Assembly (NCBI GenBank): GCA_027717925.1
Contig: JALLON010000020.1
Location: 1 to 19,640, forward strand
Direction: 5' to 3'
DNA length: 19,640 bases
DNA from: Acidobacteria bacterium AH-259-G07
Lineage (GTDB): Bacteria > Acidobacteriota > UBA6911 > RPQK01 > JADFOI01
Shown here: in pieces, positions 13,095 through 19,640 of the stretch
Position numbering within the stretch: position 1 is the first letter of the stretch
Layout of the letters: every line of letters begins with the position of its first letter
Made by a program: the position numbers and the translations under genes
The notes under the pieces: model-generated
Told to the model about the DNA's origin: nothing
Seen by the model: only the letters and a program-made list of their open reading frames with translations
Databases searched by the model: none

Positions 13095-14012
13095 ATGCAA
13101 ATCGACGAGCTAACCACAGTCCTTGAGCCGCGTCCCCTGCCTAACTTTGTTGAGACCCCTCAGGTTAAGGGTATCGCAGAACGGGCCGTAGCCTATATCC
13201 AGGCGGGCTTCCCTATCCATTTCCGGGGTATCTCCGGGACCGGCAAAACCACTCTAGCCATGCACGTGGCGTCCAAGATTGGGCGTCCTGTGGTGATGAT
13301 TCATGGCGATGAGGAGTTCTCTTCATCCGATCTGATCGGGGGCGAATACGGCTACCGGGTTCGCAAGGTAGTGGACAACTTCATTCACTCGGTCCTGAAA
13401 ACGGAAGAGGACATGCAGAGACGGTGGGTGGACAATCGCCTCACCGTAGCCTGCAAATACGGATTTACCCTCATTTACGATGAATTCACGCGATCTCGCC
13501 CCGAAGCCAACAATACTCTGCTTTCTGTTCTTCAGGAAAAGATGCTGGATCTGCCGGCTGCCCGAGGCGGTGATGAAAGTTACCTGAGAGTCCACCCCGA
13601 TTTCACAGCCATTTTCACCTCGAATCCTGAAGAATATGCGGGAGTCTATCGGAGTCAGGATGCCTTGCGGGACCGGATGATCACCATGGACCTCACTCAC
13701 TTTGACCGGGAGACTGAAATGGAGATTACCCAGGCAAAGACGGGACTTTCTCGTGATGGTTCGGAAAAACTCATCGATATTGTGCGCGGCTTGAGGGAAT
13801 CAGGAAAATGTGAGTATGCGCCTACTATTCGTGGGCCCATGATGATTGGGAAAACTCTCAGAGTGAGAGGTGGCGGTATATCCAAAGACGATCCCGTCTT
13901 TCGCGAAACGGCCCTGGAGATCCTAACATCGGAGACGAGCCGGGTGGGGTCACGGAGCCATCAGGCCAAAATTCAAGAAGTGCTGAATACGCTGATTGAC
14001 AAGCATTGTTAA
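13095..14012 (+). CDS. gvpN: Gas vesicle protein GvpN, copy 1 (AAA+ ATPase)
   Basis: 305 residues, MoxR-type AAA+ ATPase of the GvpN family, the normal length. Walker A is GISGTGKT 45-52, the GDEEFSSSDLIGGEYGYR segment follows at 71-88, then VDNFIHSVLKTEED, WVDNRLTVAC, Walker B FTLIYDE 124-130 followed by FTRSRPEANN, and the sensor region AIFTSNPEEYAGVYRSQDAL. All ATPase motifs are intact. GvpN is needed for normal vesicle enlargement and is thought to work on GvpA or GvpC-type partners. The start is ATG 13095 with GGAGG seven bases upstream. A second gvpN lies at 16427; the two are clearly paralogous over their whole length but not identical. Confidence 0.97.
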   Translation: MQIDELTTVLEPRPLPNFVETPQVKGIAERAVAYIQAGFPIHFRGISGTGKTTLAMHVASKIGRPVVMIHGDEEFSSSDLIGGEYGYRVRKVVDNFIHSVLKTEEDMQRRWVDNRLTVACKYGFTLIYDEFTRSRPEANNTLLSVLQEKMLDLPAARGGDESYLRVHPDFTAIFTSNPEEYAGVYRSQDALRDRMITMDLTHFDRETEMEITQAKTGLSRDGSEKLIDIVRGLRESGKCEYAPTIRGPMMIGKTLRVRGGGISKDDPVFRETALEILTSETSRVGSRSHQAKIQEVLNTLIDKHC

Positions 14013-14058
14013 CCGGCAGGTTAGTACGTGGTTCCGCACCAAAGAAGGAGCTAGAGAG

Positions 14059-14451
14059 ATGCCGAAAAAACAAACAGAAGACTTCAAACCGTGGGAACGG
14101 GAAGAAGAAAGAAAGAGAAAACCCTCTCGGGGAGACAGCATACCTCCCAAGACAAGTCAAACAGCCAGACTGCGCTCCAAACCAAAGATTGCGGGTCAGG
14201 AGTACCTGGACCTGTATCTCCTGATGAAACAGAAAGAGAGGGCTGAGAAGTATGGGGATACTCTGTACAAGCGCCAGGGAGGTGTCTCAGACGAGTGGAA
14301 AGACATGAAAAAGGAATTATACAAAATGGAAAAACAGCTGCCGGAAGTTCCGAAAGGTGGAACAGATGATGAAGAGGGCGAAACAAAATCCAAGCGTAAG
14401 AAACCCAAGAAGCTTCCGAGGTATATGAAGGGAATCGATTGGGACTACTAA
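14059..14451 (+). CDS. Small basic charged protein, unknown function
   Basis: 130 residues, not recognised. It is very rich in Lys, Glu and Arg, with a low-complexity N-terminus (EREEERKRKPSRGD), a predicted helical middle (QEYLDLYLLMKQKERAEKYG), a charged linker (GGTDDEEGETKSKRKKPKK) and a neat end LPRYMKGIDWDY. No membrane segment or catalytic motif is visible. I chose ATG 14059 because AGGAG lies eight bases upstream; an in-frame opening from 13996 would overlap gvpN and lacks a ribosome site. It lies between gvpN and a zinc-motif gene in the same direction, so it is probably an assembly accessory protein. Confidence 0.75.
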   Translation: MPKKQTEDFKPWEREEERKRKPSRGDSIPPKTSQTARLRSKPKIAGQEYLDLYLLMKQKERAEKYGDTLYKRQGGVSDEWKDMKKELYKMEKQLPEVPKGGTDDEEGETKSKRKKPKKLPRYMKGIDWDY

Positions 14452-14513
14452 TCAGCAGAGAGGCACTGTTCGCGCGGGGTGGTAGCAACATAGATTAAGG
14501 GAAGGAGAATTCA

Positions 14514-15287
14514 ATGTCTGACTGGAACTGGGAGACAAAATCCCATGGGGAGATGACCAGCGGCAGAAGGCGGATTAAGAAGCTCCCAGAGGAGTGGGTC
14601 TGGCAACCGGTTAAAATGGGACCTGCCTACGGTCGTGGGGGACAGGTTGGCAAACTTTTGCATGAGAGCGTTTATGATTGTGCCTTCTGTAAAGGTACCG
14701 GGGAAAGACCCAAAGGTTCCACCTGTCCGGTCTGCAAACGAAAAAGCACGGTAAGAATGGAACCGCCGGTAGTCATGTGTGCCTACTGTAAGGGGCGCGG
14801 TGAAGATAAGCCTAGAAGCGTCCTCACCTGTTCAGCCTGTAAAGGGAAAGGTGTGATTTCGGTAAAAGAGCCGGTAGAGATGTGTACACATTGCAATGGG
14901 CGTGGCAGGGAGCCGACCAACAAGATTGTTTGTGGATCCTGTCGTGGCAGCGGGGTTATGACATCCTCAGGAAAAGTAGAAGAGGCTGGTGAGGGCTTTG
15001 AATCCGCAGGATATGCAGAGTTGGGAGAATCCGACGAGTATCCGGGATGGGTACAACCGCCACCAGGGAGTGAGCGTGAGGCTCTGGAAGTCATTCTTGA
15101 GAAAGGGCGCGCGGGTCGAGTGACCGTAGGAAAATTCATAGGAGTATCGTCGACCTATGCTGAAATGGTCTGCAATGCCCTGGCCAAGAAAGGATTGGTC
15201 AGAAAAGGTGAGGATAGGATCTACTATCCAACACCGAAGGGCAAGAAAGCAGTGGGTTGGAGTGAAAAGGAGCATGATCATGGGTAA
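14514..15287 (+). CDS. CxxCxGxG zinc-motif protein with C-terminal winged helix
   Basis: 257 residues. After a ~50-residue basic start come six CxxC units: C56-C59 KGTG, C71-C74 KRKS (glycines lost), C89-C92 KGRG, C106-C109 KGKG, C124-C127 NGRG and C140-C143 RGSG, like the zinc region of DnaJ but longer and with no J domain. Residues ~188-248 are a winged helix (ALEVILEKGRAGRVTVGKFI, SSTYAEMVCNALAKKGLVRK, RIYYPTPKGKKAV) of the same type as in the three small proteins at 18116-19095. The start is ATG 14514 after GGAAGGAG. It overlaps the next gene by 8 bases. A chaperone that is also a DNA- or partner-binding protein is one reading; a pure regulator with zinc ribbons is another. Confidence 0.85.
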   Translation: MSDWNWETKSHGEMTSGRRRIKKLPEEWVWQPVKMGPAYGRGGQVGKLLHESVYDCAFCKGTGERPKGSTCPVCKRKSTVRMEPPVVMCAYCKGRGEDKPRSVLTCSACKGKGVISVKEPVEMCTHCNGRGREPTNKIVCGSCRGSGVMTSSGKVEEAGEGFESAGYAELGESDEYPGWVQPPPGSEREALEVILEKGRAGRVTVGKFIGVSSTYAEMVCNALAKKGLVRKGEDRIYYPTPKGKKAVGWSEKEHDHG

Positions 15288-16347
15288 TCTGAGTGCCATA
15301 GCTAAAAGGGAGATGGCCAAGGAGAAAGCTAAGCTGTCTGGGAAGCGAAAGAGAACACCCACTGCCCTGGAAAGGGCTGCGGAACGGTGGGAACTAGAAG
15401 AGGAACTGAAAGAAAGGCAACGGCGGCAAGAAGAACAGAAAAAAGACTCGGAAGAAACATCGTTTAAGACCATATCCCCAGATTACTTTCCTCGGGCAAC
15501 ACAAAGTAGATCAGATGTTGGGTTTGACTGGCGCCAATACACACCGGGTGCCGCAGAAGGGCTGCAAGAAGAGAAGCCAAGGTACCTTAACATGGCCACG
15601 ATTCGTGCCATGGCCAAGAAAATGATAGCCAGGGAATGGCGTAGAGCCCGTGGTAAACCTCGGCGAGATGTAAGGCTTGAGCAGCTTGACCAGGCAGCAG
15701 CGTCCTGGTATGAGCGAAAAGAATTGGAGCGGAAAAAAGAAGAACAGAAAAAACAACAATTAGAAGGTTATGTTGACAAGCTCAATAAGGCCCTTGTGGA
15801 ATTTTCATTACGACTGGAGGAGGAAACGGATGAGAGTGAAAACGACCAATTTGGGGAAATGTTTGAGGAAGACTTAAAATGGGCGGGTAATCCTTACAAG
15901 CTGGAGTGGTCTGAGAAGGGATGCCGGATCTGGTATGAGCCTTGGGAAGAAACGCAGGCCCGGAAAATCTCGAAAGTTGCTGACCCAGTCATCTACACCG
16001 CCTTTATCGACGAAGACATGAACATCGCTTCGCTCACGAAAAATGAGGACGATAGCTTCTTACCCAAGGTGAAGGAGGAGAATCTTGCTGCTAATTTTGA
16101 GGGGCTCTTGAAAGAGAGATCCCCTGAGGAGGGTGAAATATATGGACTACTTCAGGAGACCATCGCTGAGGTGGGACGCATAGTTTCCTTCCACCGGACT
16201 TCTTCCGGCTGGGTAGCCGCCGTGGAGGCATGGGAAGAGGTGCGTGTGCGAAACATTCAGAAAAAGGGTGAGGAGGGTGCGTCATTGAGCCGTATAGTCA
16301 TTGATGAGACAGACGGTAAATTCAGGTTCAAGATATACAGAGATTAG
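15280..16347 (+). CDS. Charged coiled-coil protein, possible GvpO-like C-terminus
   Basis: 355 residues, mostly unrecognised. Two related segments near the N-terminus hint at an internal duplication: AIAKREMAKEKAK...RKRTPTALERAAERWELEEEL and AMAKKMIAREWRRARGKPRRDVRLEQLDQAAASWYERKEL. A long Lys/Glu coiled coil links them. The C-terminal ~65 residues (IYGLLQETIAEVGRIVSFHR, GWVAAVEAWEEVRVRN, SRIVIDETDGKFRFKIYRD) resemble the compact alpha/beta pattern of GvpO, where a GW-x-V-x-VE strand and a final RY-R strand are typical; the match is weak and from memory. I chose ATG 15280 because AGGAG (15268-15272) is seven bases upstream; ATG 15274 is too close to it. It overlaps the zinc-motif gene by 8 bases, so the two are probably coupled. 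Confidence 0.8.
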   Translation: MGNLSAIAKREMAKEKAKLSGKRKRTPTALERAAERWELEEELKERQRRQEEQKKDSEETSFKTISPDYFPRATQSRSDVGFDWRQYTPGAAEGLQEEKPRYLNMATIRAMAKKMIAREWRRARGKPRRDVRLEQLDQAAASWYERKELERKKEEQKKQQLEGYVDKLNKALVEFSLRLEEETDESENDQFGEMFEEDLKWAGNPYKLEWSEKGCRIWYEPWEETQARKISKVADPVIYTAFIDEDMNIASLTKNEDDSFLPKVKEENLAANFEGLLKERSPEEGEIYGLLQETIAEVGRIVSFHRTSSGWVAAVEAWEEVRVRNIQKKGEEGASLSRIVIDETDGKFRFKIYRD

Positions 16348-16426
16348 AAAAAATTGTGGAATGTGGATGATAGATTTTATTTGCCAAACCATAAGGTAAC
16401 TAATAACCAACGAGAAGGAGCGAATC

Positions 16427-17347
16427 ATGGCAGTTGATACGTATGAAGAAATCCAACCGATTATGTTAGCCAAACAGCAGCCGAATTTTGTGCTAACACC
16501 AGAAGTGGAAGATAAGGTCCAACGGGCCGGTTTGTATTTAGAGGCCGGCTATCCTGTTCACTTTTCTGGTCCGGCGGGGACGGGCAAAACAACCCTAGCC
16601 ATGTTCACCGCTGCCCAACTCGATCAGCCCTCGATCTTGATTCACGGAGAGGACGAATTTGGTGCGTCCGACCTGGTGGGTGGCGAATTCGGCTTCCGAA
16701 GGAAAAAATTGGTAGACAATTTCATCCATTCCGTCATGAAAACCGAAGAGGATGTGTCCGCCCGCTGGGTTGACAACAGGCTAACGGTCGCGTGCAAGCA
16801 TGGGTTCACCCTGATTTACGATGAATTCACTCGCTCTCGGCCGCAAGCCAACAACGTTTTGCTCTCGGTGCTGGAGGAGCGCATCCTGGATCTACCCGCT
16901 GCCAGAAGTACGGAAGGATACCTGCGGGTGCACTCCAACTTTGCAGCCATCTTTACCAGCAACCCCGTCGAATACTCCGGGGTCTATCGAGCACAGGATG
17001 CCCTGGTGGATCGGATGATTAGCATTAAACTGGATCACTACGACCGCGAGACTGAAATCCAAATTACTATGGCAAAATCAGGCGTTTCCAGAGAAGAGGC
17101 TGAAAAGATCGTGGACATTGTCCGTTCGTTGAGGAAAGCCAAGTCAGACAATACGACTCCGACCGTTAGAGCAGCGATTATGCTGGGAAGGGTCATGACG
17201 CTATCCGAAGTCAAACCCAACTCCAAGGACGAGGATTTCACAAAACTTGCCTTGGATATCCTCGATTCGGAGATCTCCACTCCCGATGAGCCTGAGAACG
17301 GCGAACTGAGGACGGCTATCCTGACCGCGCTCAAAGAGGTCTGTTGA
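16427..17347 (+). CDS. gvpN: Gas vesicle protein GvpN, copy 2 (AAA+ ATPase)
   Basis: 306 residues, paralogue of the gene at 13095 over its full length. Walker A reads GPAGTGKT at about 45-52, then GEDEFGASDLVGGEFGFR, VDNFIHSVMKTEED, WVDNRLTVACKHGFTLIYDE, FTRSRPQANN and AIFTSNPVEYSGVYRAQDAL. Every motif of copy 1 is kept, so both are probably active; the C-terminal 60 residues are the most diverged. The start is ATG 16427 with AAGGAG six bases upstream. A ~80-base AT-rich gap precedes it, which could hold a promoter, although I cannot pick a convincing one. It is followed after 14 bases by a TPR gene, while copy 1 is followed by the small basic protein, so each may serve a different partner set. 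Confidence 0.97.
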   Translation: MAVDTYEEIQPIMLAKQQPNFVLTPEVEDKVQRAGLYLEAGYPVHFSGPAGTGKTTLAMFTAAQLDQPSILIHGEDEFGASDLVGGEFGFRRKKLVDNFIHSVMKTEEDVSARWVDNRLTVACKHGFTLIYDEFTRSRPQANNVLLSVLEERILDLPAARSTEGYLRVHSNFAAIFTSNPVEYSGVYRAQDALVDRMISIKLDHYDRETEIQITMAKSGVSREEAEKIVDIVRSLRKAKSDNTTPTVRAAIMLGRVMTLSEVKPNSKDEDFTKLALDILDSEISTPDEPENGELRTAILTALKEVC

Positions 17348-17361
17348 GGTGAGGAAAAAAG

Positions 17362-18102
17362 TTGAACCAAGCGCATATTTCCTTTAAGGCGGGTAACTTG
17401 CTTTATGCTGCTGGGGATTTCAAGCAGGCGGCGGTCTTCTATGGAAAAGCTCTGAATTCAGATCCCAATCTGGCGGAAGCCCACAATAACCTGGGGATTA
17501 TCTTCCGGTTACAGGGGGATTACTGGAGAGCCATTAGAGAATTTCAGAGGGCCATTGAAGTCAATCCAGGGCTGGACCAGGCTTTTGATAATCTAGGCGT
17601 TGCCTATCTGCAGGTTGGTCTTCTGGGCAATGCCGTAGCCGCACTGGAACGGGCGGTGGAGATCAATCCCCAAAACCCTCGCGCCTTTAATAACCTGGGC
17701 ACGGCCTGTGATGAGATGGGAGATTACAAGCGGGCTATCGATGCCTATCAATCGGCCTGTGAGATAGAGCCAGAGATGAAAGAAGCCCATTATAACCTGG
17801 GTGTGGATTATGGCATCATCGGCGCCCTTGAGCTTTCAATAGGGGAATTTAAACAGGTCCTCGAGCTGGGACTGGAAGATGCTGATACCCATTATAACCT
17901 GGCCCTTTCCTACAGAAGAAAAGGTGAATTTTCCAAAGCAACGGTGGAGTATGAAAAGGCCCTGGAGTTGAACCCGGAACTGGCTGAGGCTCCCCACAGT
18001 CTTTCTTTTCTTACGACGACTGGTGATGAGAGAGTCGATTCCCTTTCAGAATTCAAAGAAGCCAAGTTACTGTCGATCGAGGAGAATCAGGTTCTCAAGT
18101 AA
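17362..18102 (+). CDS. Tetratricopeptide-repeat (TPR) protein
   Basis: 246 residues containing six consecutive 34-residue TPR units from about residue 4 to 207, each with the A/G-Y-A-P signature positions (for example NNLGIIFRLQGDYWRAIREF, YNLALSYRRKGEFSKATVEY). A short non-repeat tail follows. There is no signal peptide or membrane segment, so it is cytoplasmic. TPR superhelices bind peptides or helices of partner proteins; in this setting it probably scaffolds assembly factors. The start is TTG 17362, seven bases after GAGG and 14 after the gvpN stop; no ATG lies near enough to the first repeat to replace it. Translational coupling with gvpN is likely. Confidence 0.92.
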   Translation: MNQAHISFKAGNLLYAAGDFKQAAVFYGKALNSDPNLAEAHNNLGIIFRLQGDYWRAIREFQRAIEVNPGLDQAFDNLGVAYLQVGLLGNAVAALERAVEINPQNPRAFNNLGTACDEMGDYKRAIDAYQSACEIEPEMKEAHYNLGVDYGIIGALELSIGEFKQVLELGLEDADTHYNLALSYRRKGEFSKATVEYEKALELNPELAEAPHSLSFLTTTGDERVDSLSEFKEAKLLSIEENQVLK

Positions 18103-18115
18103 GAGGGAATCCAAA

Positions 18116-18457
18116 GTGACCCCCCGAGAAGTACAGCTTTTGAATATCATGGAAAAACGTGCTCGCGCCAAAGTTACGCAGGTCGCGAAAGAGCTGGATA
18201 CCTCCGAGCAGTATGCCCGCCAAGTGCTGGGCTATCTCACCAGGGGACGACATGTGAAGAAGCTAGGTCGTGACACTTACCAAATCACCTCCAAAGGGAT
18301 CGATGCTGTCATCGGTGAATATCTGCGCACACTGACTGGTCTCGAGCGGGTAATTAAGAAGCATCTTGATGATGAGCGGAGACTTGTGGAAGAAATTCAG
18401 CGGCTTAAACTAAGAAAGAATGAACTCACCCAATCGTATGGGGGGAATGTACTTTGA
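18116..18457 (+). CDS. Small winged-helix protein 1
   Basis: 113 residues. A winged helix covers ~2-65 (REVQLLNIMEKRARAKVTQV, SEQYARQVLGYLTRGRHVKK, RDTYQITSKGIDAV), then a charged coiled coil to the end (VIKKHLDDERRLVEEIQRLK). The order wing plus short dimerising helix suits a small transcription factor or partner-binding adaptor. GTG 18116 has GAGGG eight bases upstream; an earlier in-frame ATG would overlap the TPR gene and add residues unrelated to the family. The stop overlaps the next start (18454). It is similar to the two following genes and to the C-terminus of the protein at 14514. Confidence 0.82.
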   Translation: MTPREVQLLNIMEKRARAKVTQVAKELDTSEQYARQVLGYLTRGRHVKKLGRDTYQITSKGIDAVIGEYLRTLTGLERVIKKHLDDERRLVEEIQRLKLRKNELTQSYGGNVL

Positions 18458-18807
18458 CTGAAAATGAGTTCAACGTATTGAAAGTTGTTGAGGCATTCAC
18501 CAGGGTAACGAAAAGGAAAGTTGCAGCGGAGATGAGTATTACAGATGAGTATGCCCACTACATGTTAGATCGTTTGGCTGCCGGAGGTTATGTGGTGAAG
18601 GTAGGTCGAGAAACGTACATCCTTCTGCCGAAAGGCGTGGAGGCTATCCTGGAAAAATTCACCCTAACCAAGGACAGACTAGAAGTATTGGTTGAACGTC
18701 ACAGCAAAGATATCGCCAGAGTCAAGAAAGAAATGGCGCGACTTAACAAACCGAATATTTTTGGGAAAACGGTTAGGGACTTAGCACGGAAGGGGCAGCT
18801 GGGTTGA
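18454..18807 (+). CDS. Small winged-helix protein 2
   Basis: 117 residues, the same plan as its upstream neighbour: a winged helix (NVLKVVEAFTRVTKRKVAAE, TDEYAHYMLDRLAAGGYVVK, GRETYILLPKGVEAI) and a charged helical tail (RHSKDIARVKKEMARL), ending GKTVRDLARKGQLG. It starts at TTG 18454, which overlaps the stop of the previous gene by four bases, so translation is coupled. The key YA and GYVVK positions are kept. A tandem duplication of the neighbour followed by divergence is the simplest origin. Whether the pair form a heterodimer is unknown. Confidence 0.82.
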   Translation: MTENEFNVLKVVEAFTRVTKRKVAAEMSITDEYAHYMLDRLAAGGYVVKVGRETYILLPKGVEAILEKFTLTKDRLEVLVERHSKDIARVKKEMARLNKPNIFGKTVRDLARKGQLG

Positions 18808-18849
18808 TATGAATTCATTATTAGAATCCAAGCCAGTGAAAGGTGTGAA

Positions 18850-19095
18850 ATGACAGGCATTGAAACACAAGTACTAAGAGTCATCCAAGAGTTGGGACGA
18901 GCTGGGCAGGATGCCATTGCCAGGAAAATAGGTGTTTCGGAAGGTTATGCGTTTAACATCTGCCGGCATCTGGCTGAGGATGGGTATGTGGTTAACAGCC
19001 ATGATGCTAAATTCAAACTCACCGAGAAAAGTATGAGAGAACTCAGTCCGGTTAGATCAAGAGGACCCATAGCTGTTTTAAAGGGTGGTATGTAG
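18850..19095 (+). CDS. Small winged-helix protein 3
   Basis: 81 residues, the shortest member: a winged helix (ETQVLRVIQELGRAGQDAIA, SEGYAFNICRHLAEDGYVVN, AKFKLTEKSMREL) followed by a brief tail without the coiled coil of the other two. ATG 18850 is preceded by a modest AAAGGTG. The helix-turn-helix pattern SEGYA...L..DGYVV aligns with the two upstream genes. It lies 42 bases after them and 64 bases before gvpH. It may be a diverged duplicate with a single-domain DNA- or protein-binding role. Confidence 0.75.
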   Translation: MTGIETQVLRVIQELGRAGQDAIARKIGVSEGYAFNICRHLAEDGYVVNSHDAKFKLTEKSMRELSPVRSRGPIAVLKGGM

Positions 19096-19159
19096 GAGAG
19101 CGGCTGATTTGAGAGGCGATGAGAAAGCGAAAAGAAAGAAATAATAGGGATTAGTGGTC

Positions 19160-19640
19160 ATGTCGGATGAAAAAAAGAAAAAAGAGGAAAAGGAGGCGTT
19201 CGGGATTGACTTGGGCCTTGGCGAAATTTCCTTTGGTGGCCTATTTGAAGGCATAGGAAATCTTATCGAGTCTATAGGGAGAGTTGCAAAGGAGGGTGGA
19301 GTAGTCTCCGAAGAGGGGGAAATCGCCGGACTTGGCGATAAGATCAAGGGAGTTTATGGCTTCACCGTGAGAACCATGGCAGGTGGTGAACCAAAAGTGG
19401 AGACTTTTGGAAACATCAAGAAGACGGCCAAGGGACCGGTTGTTGAGGAAGTTCGGGAACCCATTGTGGATCTCTTTGATGAAGAGGACCACATATTGGT
19501 CGTGGCTGAATTACCCGGGATTGGCAGCGCCGATGTCAACCTTGATGTGGAAAAAGACATTCTCACCTTATCCGCGGAGACCGGGGATAGACAATATCAT
19601 AAGGAGATTGTTTTGCCGTCAGAAGTGGATGAATCCACGG
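19160..19640 (+). CDS. gvpH: Hsp20-family gas vesicle protein GvpH, 5' part
   Basis: Open from ATG 19160 to the right edge, 160 codons visible and unfinished. It starts with a charged tail (MSDEKKKKEEKEAFG), then the glycine-rich GGLFEGIGNLIESIG, GVYGFTVRTMAGGEPKVETF, GNIKKTAKGPVVEEVREPIV, and most of the alpha-crystallin domain (VAELPGIGSADV, DILTLSAETGD). It gives the full GvpH plan that the left-edge fragment and the helix-turn-helix fusion share. From 19416 on it is nearly co-linear with bases 1-223 of the window. The ribosome site is poor; GTG 19154 two codons earlier is an alternative start. It is probably the last gene of the gvpN copy 2 module. Confidence 0.92.
   Translation, partial: MSDEKKKKEEKEAFGIDLGLGEISFGGLFEGIGNLIESIGRVAKEGGVVSEEGEIAGLGDKIKGVYGFTVRTMAGGEPKVETFGNIKKTAKGPVVEEVREPIVDLFDEEDHILVVAELPGIGSADVNLDVEKDILTLSAETGDRQYHKEIVLPSEVDEST

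Noticed and set aside
14462..14475. GGCAC with GG-N10-GC spacing before the zinc-motif/winged-helix gene
   Set aside because: Spacing fits, but the -12 element reads CGCGC rather than TTGCA and no activator site is nearby; too weak to call.
16381..16409. TTGCCA with a 17-base spacer and TAACCA as a sigma-70 promoter for gvpN copy 2
   Set aside because: The -10 match is poor, so it cannot be told from chance in AT-rich sequence.

Overview
This window is the core of a bacterial gas vesicle locus in which every recognisable gene lies on the + strand. The anchors are two gvpA genes encoding identical 68-residue shell proteins, two gvpN AAA+ ATPases, three Hsp20-type gvpH genes (two cut by the window edges) and a decayed gvpF/gvpL fragment. 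A PAS histidine kinase, a lone receiver protein and an NtrC-type activator sit immediately upstream of a good sigma-54 promoter in front of the first gvpA. This points to a Gram-negative-type bacterium of roughly balanced base composition. A deltaproteobacterial (Desulfobacterota-like) source is my guess from the style of the regulators and the gvpH genes; there is no rRNA or other marker to confirm it.

Layout. 1-3196: end of one gvpH, a two-ring CDC48/p97-like ATPase, and a gvpH fused to an excisionase-type helix-turn-helix. 3197-5101: a decayed zone holding a frameshifted gvpF/L tail and a stop-interrupted copy of a TraB-like gene, then about 1.1 kb without a convincing gene but with a CRP-like site, a 19-bp dyad and a tandem repeat. 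5102-9646: signalling block (kinase, receiver, intact TraB-like protein, sigma-54 activator). 9777-11125: sigma-54 promoter, gvpA, a coiled-coil protein, gvpA again. 11301-12524: a protein built of fourteen 18-residue repeats followed by a proline-rich linker and a winged helix, a candidate outer-surface GvpC analogue. 12573-16347: a CxxCxGxG zinc-motif protein, gvpN, a small basic protein, a second zinc-motif protein with a winged helix, and a large charged protein with a possible GvpO-like end. 16427-19640: second gvpN, a TPR protein, three small winged-helix proteins and the start of a third gvpH.

How it may work together. The kinase, receiver and NtrC-type activator probably switch on the sigma-54 promoter to make GvpA. 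GvpN, GvpH, the CDC48-like protein, the zinc-motif proteins and the TPR protein look like an assembly or chaperone set. The repeat proteins are candidates for stiffening or coating the shell. The unusual parts are the 18-residue repeat protein, the paired J-domain-less CxxCxGxG proteins, the family of winged-helix domains, and the embedded CDC48-like ATPase. Intact gvpF/L, gvpG, gvpJ, gvpK and gvpS are not visible here and would have to lie outside the window if the vesicles are functional.
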